Below are positions 33,251-56,700 of a stretch of 64,000 bases of DNA, piece by piece. The DNA comes from Scylla paramamosain (Eukaryota; Arthropoda; Malacostraca; Decapoda; Portunidae), in NCBI RefSeq assembly GCF_035594125.1, contig NC_087180.1:18336615-18400614 (forward strand), in the 5' to 3' direction. Numbering within the stretch: position 1 is the first letter of the stretch; each line of letters begins with the position of its first letter. The notes beneath the pieces are model-generated. The model saw only the letters and a list, made by a program, of their open reading frames with translations, was not told where the DNA came from and made no database searches. Made by a program: the position numbers and the translations under genes.

Positions 33251-33490
33251 ACTGCCCTGAATACGTCTCTATCTTCTCCTCCTGTGTGTGTGTGTGTGTA
33301 AGGAAGACTCACAGAGGGATCGTGAGTAGTGTTGCGTGTTGTCACCTGATTCCGAGGTCGAGAAAGGCTTCCTCCTCCTCCTCCTCCTCCTCCTCCTCCT
33401 CCTCCTCCTCTTCCTCCTCCTCCTTGTTGTTCTTCGCCTTGTTCTTCATCTTGTTTTTCATATTGTTTTCTTCTCCTTAACTTGTTCTTG

Positions 33491-33543
<53 letters not shown>

Positions 33544-36500
33544 ACATTCATCCAATTAAATCCATATGTTTAGTTATGCATTTCTCATTCATTTCTTCAC
33601 TACACCAGTATTACTTGCTAGACGTAAGAAATTTAACACCAGTCTGAAGGAGGGCCGTGGTTTAAGTCTTCTCCTTCTCACCTTCCCCCCTTTTCCCCCC
33701 TTTTAGAATACCTACACTTCCATGGCGCGGTGTCTGCTTCTCCTTCTCCGCCTCCTCTTCCTCCTCTTTCACCCTACAGTGCAGTTATATTATTACTAAT
33801 AGTTCGTAGTGGATGTCTGGGATGCACTTGTAGGTATGGCTAGATTGGTAACTCCTTTATATTCATTTAGTCATTATTTCTTTAGTGAGAGGCATATTTT
33901 TATTCATTTTCTGGTCTTGCTTCCTCTGACACATACGACTCTTAATGATCCTGCTATGTATGATCCTTGCTACTAATACGAGGATTAATTCTACTTAGAC
34001 TCGTGTCTATAGTGTAGTCGTGTTATATTACATTCACAGTAAGGAGAATACATATTTTCACTCATTCATTCACAGTGGGCGGGAATACTCACTCACTCTT
34101 GCATTCATAACGGGGACAACACTCACTCACTCCTACATTTACAGTGGGGCGGGGAAGTCCACTCTGATGAACGCCCTAGCGCACAGAACTCCGGGCGGCG
34201 TGGTGGTGGATGGGGAGATTCTGGTCAACGGGCATCGGGTCAACAGCGCCATGACCTCGCTGGCTGGCTACGTGCACCAGGATGACCTCTTCGTGGGCTC
34301 CCTCACCGTCAAGGAACACCTGACCTTCATGGTGAGAGAGAGGCTTGAACACGTCCCATTCCGTAGGTTCTGAGGTGTTGACTTGGTACGCATCCGTTTT
34401 CTTTCATTCGTGGCGGTTTAGCGGTAAAAAACTTATTAATCTTTCACCTCTGCCTGATATATTTCGTCTGTTGCACCAGCGTCTTGAAGAGTAAATGTTT
34501 AATAATCCCCTTCAGACGCGCTTGAGGATGGACAGCACCAGCTCCCACAAGCAGAGACAAGCACGGGTGATGGAACTCCTGAAGGACCTTGGGCTGCTGA
34601 AGGTGCAGAACACTCGCATCGGCATTCCTGGCAGCGACAAGTCCCTTTCCGGGGGCGAGAGGAAGCGACTCGCCTTTGCCACAGAGGTGTGTACTCAGCG
34701 GCTAGCCTTGGATCGTCTTGAGACTGTTTTCAAAGGCTACATAAATGACTACTTTGGTTGTTGTAGATGTTCTTCCAATTGACAGCGTGGAGTTCTTGTT
34801 AAGGAATCACTAGAGTCACCCTTGAAAATTCCCGGTCATTTCCACTGTAGCCTGTTAAATTTAGTCGAGATAGGGCGCCGAATCGTTAAAGAATAAGGAT
34901 CTAGGACTTTTCATTTATTTTTTTGTGAGTATCTATGATATAACCTTTCTATTACAAAATACATAGGACCCAGCACCTACAGAGAAAAAAATGTAACTGG
35001 TTGATGAGTAGGAACACGCTACTTAGAACCGACTTGAGTTACCACCACTGAGGGCTTGCATGGAATCATACTAACACTTCCCCATTTCCAGATCCTGACC
35101 GACCCTCCACTTCTGTTCTGCGACGAGCCCACCACCGGCCTGGATTCCTACAACGCCAGGAAAATGGTGAAGATCATGAAGGACATGGCCTCGCGTGGCA
35201 AGACCATTCTGTGCACCATTCACCAGCCTTCGTCAGAGGTCTTTATGATGTTTGACAAGCTGCTTCTGTTAGCCGAGGGACGCGTGGCTTACATGGGCTC
35301 CTCTGTAGGCGCCCTTGAGTTTTTGGAAAGGTAAGTGTTGGGAGATGTATGGGAAGGTTGAGTATTGGAAGGAACATTACTGCTAGTGGAGGTAATAGTG
35401 ATGAAAAGGATGAGGAGAGGCAATGAATGAGCAAAGAAAGTAGGGAAATGCATTAAAATACTCATCTATTCCTTATTTGTGTAAATCTTAACATATACTT
35501 TGTCATCTGAAATACTACAGACTTTATGGCATATTTCACATCTCCGTACAGGCTAGACCATAAATTTTCCGCAACTTTTAACTTTTAAACACAAACAAAT
35601 CACCCGCTTCCTTACAGTCTGGGCCACAAATGTCCCGCAACCTTCAACCCAGCCGACTACTACATCCACACCCTGGCGGTCTTCCCGGGACACGAGGCTC
35701 GCTCCAGGGAACGCATCAGGAGGATATGTGACAATTTTGCCGTGTCCGCTTACTGCAAGGACATCGACATCACCATTCAGTACCAGGACAACATCAAGAT
35801 TGCCAATATGGAATGTGGAAGCACCGTAGGTCTTGTTTGGTAGAGTCTTGTGATGTTTATTAAGGATGTAGTGTATCTTTGCTTTTGTTTATCCTTTGAT
35901 GTGCTCTCCTTTACGTTGTTGAGTGATTACGACCAGATGTGTCTTGCAATATTCCTTTTGTTTTTGAATTGCTGTTCTTGAATTTGTTGTTTGAAGGTAA
36001 AGGAAAACCAGGTTCTGTGTAAGATTAAATTCTGAGTTTCTTCTTGTTCCTTTTCAGTATAAAGACGAACCGTTCTTCAGTAAAATACCGTAAGTAGTCG
36101 TATTATTTTGTCTTTTAATTTACAATCGTCCAATGACAAAAGTTAAGTGTGATATGTGTTGAATGGCAGACACCAGTAATGTTTCTGAGCCTTGTACGTT
36201 AACGCCTGGGGGAGGATGAAGCCTGGAGAGTATTACAACCCAACTACAGGGTCTCAGGAGTGATTGGTGAACAAGTCGGCCTCTCTCGCTTTGCAGAAAG
36301 AAGCCAGGGTGGTTGGTGCAGTGGTGGTGGCTGACATGGCGCTCACTGGTCGACTCCTACAGGAACCCTGCCATTCACTCCATCAGGATCATGCAGAAAA
36401 TTGTAAGTGTGTACGTGCATGTGTTTGGGGCCGGGGGAGGGGGGTGGCGTGGCGCTGAAACGGGCACTGAGCATTGAAAACCCACATATTTAATCGGTAC

Positions 36501-38714
36501 TTGTAAATAATTGATACATTTTCTTTCAAACATCAGTTAATAAGATTGTTTTCAAAGGCCCGTGACGATATTCAATAAATACTAAATGTTCTTTTCTTCA
36601 CGATCACGCATGTTGTACGTTTCGCAATGCCAGTCTAGGAAACCAACAGGAAACAGTCACTAGAAGGCGGCAATTAAACTTTACCTTCCTGTTTTTTCCC
36701 TCCCAGCTGATCGCGCTCCTCATCGGCATCTGCTACACCAACGTGCAGGTGAACCAGGCAGGGATTCAAGACATTGAGGGTGTGCTGTTCATCTTCATCA
36801 CAGAGAACACCTTCCCTTCGCTCTACGGGGTGCTCAACATCTTCCCGCAGGAGATGCCGCTGTTCCTCCGGGAGTACAAGAACGGGATATACCGCTCCGA
36901 CACCTACTACCTGTCTAAGATGATCTCTCTGGTGAGTGTTGCAGGGCGGGACACAGGAACACCGCCTCTTGGGTATAAATGGCGGTATATCGACTGCTTT
37001 ATACTACCAGGGGATGTATCGACTGTTATACTACGGTTTTAGGGACAGATTAACGAGATTTCTATATGATTAACAGAGGAAATACTCTTGAGAAAGTGGG
37101 TAGTCATCTCTGTGGCCTTGTAAAATAGTTGCGGTGAGAATCTGAGAGAGCAAAGCGTGTCAGAATATGGCCCTTTGTAGTATGTTTACTAAATTGTCCC
37201 TCGCCTCCTCCCCCGCGTCACCACAGATCCCTGGCTTCATCGTGGACCCTCTGGTGTTCTGCCTCATCTGCTACTGGATGGTGGGCCTCCAACGGCACTT
37301 CTACCACTTCGCCATGACGGTTCTCATCACCATCTTCACCGCCAACACAGCGTCTGCGTGCGGTAAGCTGCGGGAGACTGACGTTCTTGTTTGCAATTCG
37401 ATTAGGGAGGATGGAAGTGTCACCTGTTATTTTCAAATGGCATTTTAATAGAGACTACTATTGCCTTTAAAAAAACTTACAGGTAATATTGGCTTAGCAC
37501 TTTATGTAAGAAGCAGGCAAGGAGTTTCAGAGTATACCAGTGAAAGGGATGAAAGATAGTGAGTACCAATTAACTCTTGCATTAGGGAGGGGGACAAAAT
37601 AGGGATGAGAGAATGTGGAAAGTCTTATGCAGCGAGGTCGTTGATGGTTGGGTGTTCGTCTTCAGGATCCATGTTCTCGGCGATGTTCGAGAGCATTCCT
37701 TACATCATGCTCTTCCTCATTCCCTTCGACGTGGTGCTCCTCATCTCCGGCGGACTCTTCATCAACCTCACGTGAGTACTGGCGGACGCACCACGGCAAT
37801 GATCACTTTCCCAACACCTCTTCTCTTCAAAATCCCTCAAAAGACAGAGATTAATGAAAAAATAGGTTGGAATCAAAGTTAATGGTGATAGGTCAAGGCA
37901 ACACACTCAAGCATCGTGTCGTGACTTGGTTCACTCCCCACAGGACCATGCCGTGGTTCATCGGGTGGGTGAAGTACCTGTCGTGGTTCATGTACAGCAA
38001 CGAGGCGCTCACCATCACGCAGTGGCTGGACGTCACCAACATCAGTAAGCAGGAGTGCATGTCAACAGTGTGCTAACATGTTCACTACTAGAGAGCTTGT
38101 AATTTTCACTTGATGCCTTCACTTGATCACCTCTCAGTCAGTCACGATAGAGCAAGATATAATCGTTGTCATCAGTGTGCTAACCCTTTCAGTACTAGAC
38201 AGCTTATAACCTTCACTATATGGCCTCTTAGTCATCCCTAATATAGTGAGATTGTAGTAGTTTTTATATGAGTAACTAGGTGATTTATAACTGATAACGA
38301 AAAATACCATCCTTAACTAGATCAAGTCCTTTACTGATGTTTAAGATATAACTAAACTAATGCCGTAGTGTTGAAAGGTTTAATGATCATTGATAGTGAA
38401 AAGTACCATCCTTAACTTCGTCAGATTCTCAAATGACATTCAGAATACGAAACTGACGCCATGTTGCTGAGAGAGTAAGATGGTCAAGTTTAATTCTTCA
38501 GGTGCAATTGTCACTCAGGCCAACACTGTTTCCTTCCGCAGCGTGTGAGATGCCGCCAGGCGTGCCCTGCATCCACACCGGCAAGCAGGTGATCCAGGAG
38601 TACACCTTCGACCCCTCGCACCTGTCCCTTGACTTCGGTCTGATGGCGGTGCTCTACTGCTGCTTCCACCTCCTTGGCTTCTTTGGGCTGCACCTGCGAG
38701 CCAAGAGGAAGTAA
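30387..38714 (+). CDS. st: Scarlet-type ABCG half-transporter, copy C (st-C)
   Basis: Exons 30387-30602, 32099-32270, 33132-33180, 34145-34331, 34516-34686, 35092-35330, 35618-35825, 36058-36089, 36297-36402, 36707-36931, 37227-37362, 37666-37771, 37944-38044, 38542-38714 give 706 aa ending in TAA. Motifs: Walker A GASGAGKST (K150) split by an intron inside its serine codon, LSGGE 252-256, LLFCDE with E277, GLDS, H309; six-span ABCG membrane domain; sequon N648 beside C651. Drosophila Scarlet is the best remembered match ([22 protein letters not shown], a C-terminal FHLLG then basic residues). White-Scarlet heterodimers move ommochrome precursors into pigment granules. The 72-residue first exon is serine-rich and holds an acidic dileucine motif, ETASLL at 49-54. 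A GTG-initiated reading starts six codons upstream, but ATG 30387 is the first Met. GC-rich sequence at about 30000-30386 is the likely promoter and 5' UTR. Confidence 0.93.
31558..31685 (+). mobile_element. LINE family 2 tail (st-C intron 1)
   Basis: TTAGACAAATTTATAGATAG, TGCCACGTCTTATTGGC and CTTCTAGCTTCCTTATTT follow the family order. A weaker second copy may lie at 31965-32050. Confidence 0.45.
31686..31960 (-). mobile_element. LINE family 1, 3' fragment in st-C intron 1
   Basis: Shares the tail (GAGGTGCCAGTCCCTAA) and part of the ORF end (GGGAGTTCCAGAGTT) with the reference copy. It abuts a LINE family 2 tail on its left. Confidence 0.65.
32273..32436. repeat. (CA)n and (CT)n, st-C intron 2
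   Basis: CA starts within the exon 2 donor (GTGAGACACACA) and runs to about 32325; CT follows at 32390-32436. Confidence 0.95.
33007..33098. repeat. (CT)n upstream of st-C exon 3
   Basis: About 90 bp of pure CT, ending 33 bp before the exon and followed by T-rich sequence. Confidence 0.97.
33181..33540. repeat. TAG, CCT and CT tracts, st-C intron 3
   Basis: TAG repeats begin at the exon 3 donor (GTTTGTAGTAG) and run to 33249. A CCT array (33371-33424) and CT (33493-33539) follow. Confidence 0.93.
37507..37641 (-). mobile_element. LINE family 1, ORF-end fragment in st-C intron 11
   Basis: Aligns with about 58690-58825 of the reference copy (GCAGGCAAGGAGTTTCAGAG through GCAGCGAGG). It ends 24 bp before exon 12 of st-C. 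Confidence 0.6.
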
Positions 38715-39328
38715 CACATATAGTCCAAGCGTACCTTACCGAGACATGCGTAACACTGATTTGTTTTGATGTGCTTCCGAATGTTGCACAAACAAAACTT
38801 TTCACGGTAAGTTCCTCGACATGTTACCTTCGAAAAAATATGAACACGACGCCGCGCACCAGTCCTGTTGTCCCATGCAGCTCACGAGGGTAGGACTGAC
38901 TTGTGGTGTTCATTGCTCATGATGGTGCTGTAGCTCATCACCAACAGCCATGCGGACGCGGCAGTCAGGTAATACTGGTGCTCACACTCATCACATGAGT
39001 TCCGCGTCAGGTATTAAATTAGATGAGTAAATTACAGGAAATTTGAATGGTATGGACCATTAAAAAGTTGCACCTAAGTATGTTTAACAAGAGGCGCCAG
39101 TTAAATAAAATGACAGCCGTGCGCTGTTTTGGATCACGCGCCAGTTTCATGTTGTTGACTCCTCGGTGAAATCAAATCAGTATTTCCATTCATCTACAGT
39201 TTCTTCTTCATTCGCAGTATTCATAATATTCTTTGTGATAGCTTACAAATGTTTTGTAATATGTTTGTAAATTTTATTCATACTGATGATCCTGCCATGG
39301 CAGTGCGGATATGTTAGCTTACCATACG

Positions 39329-39334
39329 AATAAA
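39329..39334 (+). terminator. Poly(A) signal, st-C
   Basis: AATAAA about 615 bp after the st-C stop. The intervening 38715-39328 has no microsatellite or recognisable transposon, consistent with a 3' UTR. Confidence 0.5.
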
Positions 39335-39879
39335 CTTAACGAACTGATGCGTAAGTTGTATCATTTTTACTCATCATCATAGAGAAGAACTTGAAGAACT
39401 TTCTTGACACAATAACATTTCACCATCGGAAAAATGACATGGGTGAACACACTCTCTCTCTCTCTCTCTCTCTCATCAAGACCAAGATCAAGCCGACCGC
39501 CAGTCTCCAGTCGGCAGGCAACACTCACACTCACCGGTGAGTCACGCGGGTCGCCGTTACTCCTTGTAGACTTACATCTTTACCGGAATACAAGACTGAC
39601 TCCCAACAACTTCACCATCGACTAGACGTATAAGCTTACATGGAGCAACCCGAGGAAGAGAAAACAAATGAAGAGTGAGTGCATTCAGTAGCTTTCCCTT
39701 ATAACTCAAAGGCCTGAGCTGCCGTGTTATGAAACTTTCCAGCGCAGCATCTTCATTACATTCAAAAGCCTCTAGTTGAAGTTATACGAGTTTTTTAATG
39801 ATATTTTCATGGTTCTAGAGGCAGGTGAAGTAGATTTTTACATTATTAACAGGAGAAACACTCTTGATAACCCGGCTAA

Positions 39880-39958
39880 TCATCGGTTAGATTCAGTGGT
39901 TCAGTGCTCGAATCGCAGCCCGATGGTTCGCGGTTCGAGATTCGCAAGAGTACTGCAG
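39880..39958 (+). mobile_element. tRNA-derived SINE head fragment
   Basis: An A-box-like TAGATTCAGTGG and a B-box-like GGTTCGAGATT lie about 45 bp apart, with GTGCTCGAATCGCAGCC between them. This is the layout of tRNA-derived SINE heads rather than a functional tRNA, because the stems do not pair. It abuts a partial MITE-like piece in the st-C/st-D gap. Confidence 0.45.
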
Positions 39959-40351
39959 AATTTCAGACCAAACCTAAATTAAATAACTCCTGCTGCAGTA
40001 TCTCTTACTTCAGAAAGAATAAGTATAGTATTTTGAAAGCCCCGCACTATATCAATCATACAAAAATACTGCTGAAAGATAAGTGATTCAAATATTTCAA
40101 ATGTTTCTCTGTAGTTTCAAAGAGTGTCTCATGTCCTTTATAGAAAGCCTTATATAAGTCACCTTCACATGACTGGTGGCTCTAAATATTCCATTGTGTT
40201 GACTGCGTGCGTGTTAGTGAATCAATCTTTACCAAGGTTTGAGATGTTGTTTCCTTCCTATATTATTTCCCGATCACGTTCCCAGGTCGCCATATTGAGA
40301 CACCACTGGTAACTTTTAGTCTGACGGGAGTTCCTTCTCGTGCACTTCACA

Positions 40352-50422
<10,071 letters not shown>

Positions 50423-50666
50423 TAGAACATGAAAGCATGGTAAGCATAGAGGGACTACTGTAACTCCTATTGTTGGTTTAAGAATCAGTAAGTTTTATAT
50501 ATAGTTTATATATATAGTTTTCTGTTGTATGGAGTAGTTATAATGGAGTAAGTGTATTTTGATTTCTGCATTTGCTACTTGCCTTGTTACCATTTTGTTA
50601 TTGGCAAGACAGACAGTTCACATCCATTTGTGCTCTGGTATGGATTATGTCTTTCAACTTTGTGAC

Positions 50667-50703
<37 letters not shown>

Positions 50704-50829
50704 ATAATAATAATAATAATATTCGGTTTAGTAATCTCATGTCTTTCAACCTTGTGTGTGTGTGTGTGTGTGTGTGTGTCTTATTAAGGGCAATAATGGG
50801 TTGACACACTGTGCTAGTATTGCAGATCA

Positions 50830-50835
50830 TTTATT
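50830..50835 (-). terminator. Candidate distal poly(A) signal, gamma-SNAP
   Basis: TTTATT on the plus strand is AATAAA on the minus strand, four bases from the st-D signal. It would give gamma-SNAP a 3' UTR of about 2.9 kb. Weaker ATTAAA-like hexamers occur nearer the gene (for example near 53180), so the true end is uncertain. Confidence 0.3.
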
Positions 50836-50839
50836 GATA

Positions 50840-50845
50840 AATAAA
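50840..50845 (+). terminator. Poly(A) signal, st-D
   Basis: AATAAA 417 bp after the st-D stop. The intervening sequence holds two short GT runs (50668-50697 and 50753-50779) and an ATA run. Confidence 0.45.
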
Positions 50846-53706
50846 TCTAAAGCTGTATAATGCTCATGAGGACACACAACAGTATTAGTTCACGGCTAAT
50901 CTATGACAAGTTAAAATGTGTCGTCTCATGAATAACTCTGAATGGCTGAGGAGGACTTCAGTTTCACTATTAGTGGTACTAATCCTTGTATAATCAGGCA
51001 CCTGATTACAATACAATCACAGTTGAGCCATTCAAAGTTTATCAGTTTCCAAGCTACAGAACTTTCTGAACTATACAATAACAAAAACAGTTTCGTATGA
51101 AATCCTCATAATAATCACAACAAAAATGCATCTAATAACACATTTGAGAACCATGATAAATAGTTTTCTAGTGTTATATAAGTTAAATACCGAAATTCAA
51201 CAGCATTATCTTAAATGAGATTAAGGTCTCACTTAAAAGTATCTATAGATCCTATCTGTCTCAACCTTGATGCACAACAACAACAACCGAAATGTTGCCA
51301 TGTATATATGTATATGCATATATATGGAGCAGTATGTATATACAAGTATCGGTTCCACAATGATTGATATAACGTAAGGGCGTGCACAACCAGCAGACAC
51401 ACAAACGAAAGACAGGTGCACATACTGATCACACACACACATAAATATGCATAAAATGGGAGAGTCATGAATCACAAGAACATTAAATTTTGCTGTTGGC
51501 AACTTGAAAGAGAGCAGAACGTGAGGCAAACGGGAGCAGTCTTCAGTACACCGAGGCTCAAAGTAAACCGTTGTGTTTCTCAATGTACGAATGACTGAAC
51601 GCAACTCATCATGCAGAAGTCTTGATGTTTTGGCTGAAAAGTCACATCAACTTTGATTTTTGACAGAATTAATGGAATACAAAAAAATCCAAATATATAA
51701 TAAGCAGCCCTCTGCATGCTTCTGCTTTGACAGACTGGAGAAGATGAAGAAGTACACGGGACACCTAAAACATTGAATATAAGCGTCATCATTGTTACAC
51801 TACTGTCTTTGGGAAGGGGTGGGGGTGTCTGCCACCACTTCTTGGACTACAGTAATAGTGGTGCTGCCCTGGAATGATATGCAACTACTCATTTACAAAC
51901 AATATGAAAATGAGCAAATAATATCCTTTACGTAACCGAGGCTTCGCTGATCTGTTCTTGAGTTGTAATGTGACAGAATTTGTATGTTTAATGGAACTGA
52001 GGTGCCACAAATGTGAACTGTGTGACACTGCATAAACTGGTATCAATTGCATATAGTCAATAATTATTGTACGGTGTTTTCTAGAATGATGTATGCGTCT
52101 TTGGTGATAAATACATATAAGAGTATGATAATCAAATATGTTGCATGATGATATCCTTAAACAATAAAATAAATATCTCACTGACTTTCTGAATTAATCA
52201 TCACAAATATTCAATAAGAAATAAATATCAATGTACATTAATCTACTAAGACATAGATTAGATTGCCACTGATCACACACTGTGCCAGATGTGCACATTT
52301 ATGTGATGGGCTTTATATATATATATATATATTCTACTTGTTAATTGCATACAGTTTAATTTTCATAATACAATAAGTTTCAATATTTTACTTAAGATGG
52401 CATGTACTTGCCTACTCATCACTCTGTTGATGAAATTTTAAAAGAAAACAAACAATGCTATTATATAAAGCTAAAAAGAGGTAACTGTAATGGCCATGGT
52501 CTGTACTCCCCTTATAACACCTTGCCAGTTATTCAATATAAATATTTCTCCTATAGATTATCTTTGCTGGTTATTAATAGAAATGTTTCCTCTATAGATT
52601 ATCTTAACAACAAATAACAAGATGTGCAGCCACAGCGCTGCAGGACAAAACATACTTCCGTAACAACATATTATACCATTAAATCCACGTCCATAGGAAC
52701 AAAGACGAATGAAACTGGAGAAAAACAGTAACTGCTACTCAAACCCTAAATAACAACAGCAGGTTGTCCCTTAACCCGCATGGCAATGACACAGATGTAA
52801 TCCTAAGACACCAGAACAGTCGGTGGGAGCATCACCCGGCTGATCTCAGGCGTGCTACACACCTGAACAAGAGCTTCTTGGAATGTCTGTAAAAGGTCAC
52901 ACATGAGATGACAAGGAAGGACACTGTCTGTCCCTCAGACTCCCTTGATAAGAGATTGTGAAGTGTGGCAGAAAGAAGTGCAACTCAACTCTGCTCTCCC
53001 AAGCACTGTTTTCTGGCATAGACAGAGCATAATGTTTCCAAAGCTGGGAAAGAGGGTATATAAACTTTTGGAAATATCACACAGTTGAATAGTTGCTGGA
53101 GCAATGTTGAAAAGATTGTGCCTCAGCATCCAAAGTACAGAAAATAAGATTGTCAGTTCAAAACTGTTTAGGATGAAGATTTAATTTTATATTTTATAAC
53201 AAACTACTGATGGCTTAGAATGAGAAAACTGCTCAGGCTAACCTCAAAACTTCTTAACTATGAGCAACCAAGTTGCCCTCCACCCTCCTTGGTGCTGGGA
53301 ACTCCACCTTCTCCAGCACTGATTTGTGTCATGTTGCTCTCATTACTGATTTATGGAAAACTTAGCTGAATGATTATGTTGAGCTTGGCTCCCTGCTGGC
53401 TTATCTTTGCTATCATGCACCTGCAACAAACACAGAAAGCTTCTTGACAAGATAAAATGATACTGGAAGTCCTCACATGCTCTGTATGACTCAGGTTCAA
53501 GCAGCTCACAGACTACAAGCCATAGTGGTAATATCTGAGGTTCCACAATTACTTTTCTTGTCAAAATTTCTTCCATGCAGGTAATTTGAGCTCTAACGTG
53601 ACCAGCTGCCGTGTGGATTGATGAGTAACCAAAGCAGGTGAACTTACACCATCCTGCCAGCAATGCAGCCTATGAAGTGATGCCACACATACCCCTCCAG
53701 GTCAAC
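50846..53706 (-). other. Repeat-poor region, probable gamma-SNAP 3' UTR
   Basis: About 2.9 kb of AT-rich DNA with no microsatellite longer than about 16 bp and no recognised transposon, in strong contrast to the rest of the window. It lies directly downstream of the gamma-SNAP stop. Short ORFs here look random. Confidence 0.35.
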
Positions 53707-56700
53707 TCAGCACAAGTCCAGTTCCTCATCATTCTGCAGAGGAAGAGCAAGGACATAAGGCTACTTGAGCTGCCAGCTAAACCTTTTCCACTTGATTTTA
53801 TCATCACATAATGGATATTCTGTACATCATCCACATTTAAGTTTTGATGATGTTCTCACCTGACTAATTGAAGTGCTACCGACGCCTTTAGCAAGGGCGT
53901 CCACATCAGCCCCGGAGCTGGAGGTGTATGGGGGGTAGGTGTCTGTCACTCCTGGCTTCTTGGTCTCCTGTTTGGGAAGATAAAGTTAGAGACAAGTTTC
54001 CTCATTTTATGAATTTGGTGTGTGACCCTTATTGTACTGGAAGCCTCAAACAGACATGTTTCCTGGTGCAAAGCCTCACCTGGCTGCACTTGGGGACAGG
54101 CAGACTGCGAGCCAGCTTGGAATACTCCACATCCATGTGTTTGATGAAGGGGCAATTCAGGACCTTCACTGCCATGTCTCCATCCTCCTCATCAAAGGCC
54201 TGGATCAGCATCTCCAAGGTTTGTACCTGAAAGCAACCAATTGTGCATGAGTCCCATCTGCAGGTAATGCTGGACAATACTGTGATACTCTGCAAGACTC
54301 CTGTGTGAACCTGAGAGCTGTGGGTCTGTCTGTACAGCAGGCTGACATCCTTTGCAAAGAGGTAGCCAAAGCCAAAACAAGGCAGCTTCCAGGATTCAGG
54401 GAGAACTGAGTCTCCTCTTCTCCCTTCATGGCTTATCTCACCACAGGGAGAAAGCATACAGAAGACACATACTGTATGTCTTGTGTCACGGAGCATGCAC
54501 TGTGCCACAAATAGTACAAAGCAGCTGCAGTAGCCCATGGGACTGTCACATCCTAAAGATCTTAAAAACGTACAACCAATGCTGCATTCCTTGGAGACTG
54601 ATTCTTCAATGATCAATAATTTATAAATACAAGAATTATGGCCTCACTTGAAATTGGGAGTACAGTATTTAGTTTAGATAAAAAAAAAAAAAAAAAAAAA
54701 AAGTTAGCAATCATCACCACTCTAAGAGCTGCAGATATTGGTTATACATGAAGTAGGAAGGTGATCTCACCTCTTCATTCTCACAGTAGGATCCCCACTC
54801 TCTAAAGGCCTTCTCTGCCGCCACACAGTCGCCCCGTGCCAGCTGCACCAACACCAGGGCCACAGTCAGCCTCCCAATGGCAGCTGTCAACACAATTTTA
54901 CTTACAGATGGCCATAATGGAGAACATGAACAGTATGAGGTGAACACTCCATTACCAAATCATACATAGTTTCACAAAGCAAAAATCAAGACAGATGGAA
55001 AGATGTGGTTTTAATTCAACATGTATCCCTGAAAATCATTGGCAATTGTGACTTACGCTGATTTTCTCCAGCTTGGTGGTAGCAGATTTCTCTCCTGATG
55101 GCGTCTGTTGCAGCATCATACCTGTAACACCAAGGCACTGTCAGAAGAGAAGTGCAGGTGTAAATACGTACTTGCATATAAGAAGGAAAAGTTCAAGATA
55201 GCTACATTAAAACTATACACTATAACAGGATGACTGTAAAAAACTGTGGTCTGCAACTGTTAGAAACTGGCCCATTACTATGACCACCATCACCACATAC
55301 GCTCTTCTGGCTCGTCACTACAACCACCAGCACTATACACGTTCTTACTTTTGCATCTTGACGTTAAGTCGAGACACGCGACTCTGGTACTCTGCTGCCT
55401 GCCTGGGACGGTCCTCAGTCTGTGGAAGGAGATGTGGTGTCAGCCAGATGCAAGTTGCGAAAAGAGAGCCATGAAAGGATCAGTCTCAGAATAAGAAAAG
55501 TGTGGTTGCCTCACCATCACAATGTCGACAGCATGCTCAAACATGATGAGGGCTTTTTCTGGCAGCTGGCTTTCTATAATCTTGGCACCCTTCTCTAGGG
55601 ACAAAGCGGCAGTGTCAGGAATGCCATGCTCCCGGTACATGCAGGCTGCCCGCTGGCACAGGGTGAAGATGGACTCCATGTCTCCAAGCTCCTTGCTGAT
55701 GAGGGCAGCCTGGTCTAGACACCTGAGTGAACACAGGGAAGCTCCATGAGAGAGAAAATTTATGTAGCTATTACACTTAAGTTGGTGTTTATCTGACTGT
55801 AGGAAAAATGATCAAAGCTACAGAAAGTTATCGAGAAATGTCTGAGCAAGAGATTCTGTGACATTGCAAAGTCTGTCTAGGTTGTAACAAAGGAAGTTCC
55901 TGCAACACTTACTTGCCAGCTGAGAAAAATCTGGAGGCTTTGGTTAAGGAAAACATGAGAGCATTATTACAAAGACATGGTCAATATCTTGATTATTTTT
56001 GTATAGAATTATCTTGTGCATGAAAGGAAAGGTGATACAAATAAGTACATGTGTTGTGCTGTCATGTGTATGTACAAGTGTATCATTCTAGACAAAACTT
56101 GGTATAGTGATGGTAATATGAGGCAGTTATGGAAAGGATACGATCGGTTGAGCTTGTAGTTCTCCACCGCCTTGAGCAAACACTCCCGGCACTGAGTGTA
56201 CTGCTTGGCTGTCTTGTAGCATGTGGCTGGAACGGAAACAATTCATTAGCTGTTGTCAGTGAACCAATAATATCACTGCTGCAGTAACTCTGACCTGACA
56301 ACTGCAATATGCAACAACTGACGACAATAAAAACACTGCACAAGGTCTTTAAAGTACCTACAAGAAGGAGAAGTGGATTAAACAAATAGATTTTCCAGAG
56401 TGTAGCCAGCTTAATGTTTAGATTCGACTGGATGGCACAAAGAGATGTCGTAAGTGGTTTACAATTCAAGGAAAAATATGTCAAGTTGCAATGAAAGGAT
56501 TAAGACTGCCAGAGTAAAGAAACAGACTCACAAAGTAAATAGTGCATCTGTAAACAAAGCCCATCAAGTTAAAGAAAGAAACATTGGTCTGCCTTCTCAC
56601 CTGCAGCATTGTATTCATCAGCGGCCACATCATAGTCTGGCTTCCACTTCAAGAGGCTTGTTTTAAGGCTGAGGGAGAGAAAATGTGATCTGAATGAAAC

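Noticed and set aside
39880..39958. Possible tRNA gene
   Set aside because: A- and B-box-like words are present but acceptor and anticodon stems do not pair; better explained as a SINE head.
54029..54616. 195-codon minus-strand ORF
   Set aside because: It contains the real exon 8 of gamma-SNAP read through both splice sites; only 54080-54226 is coding.
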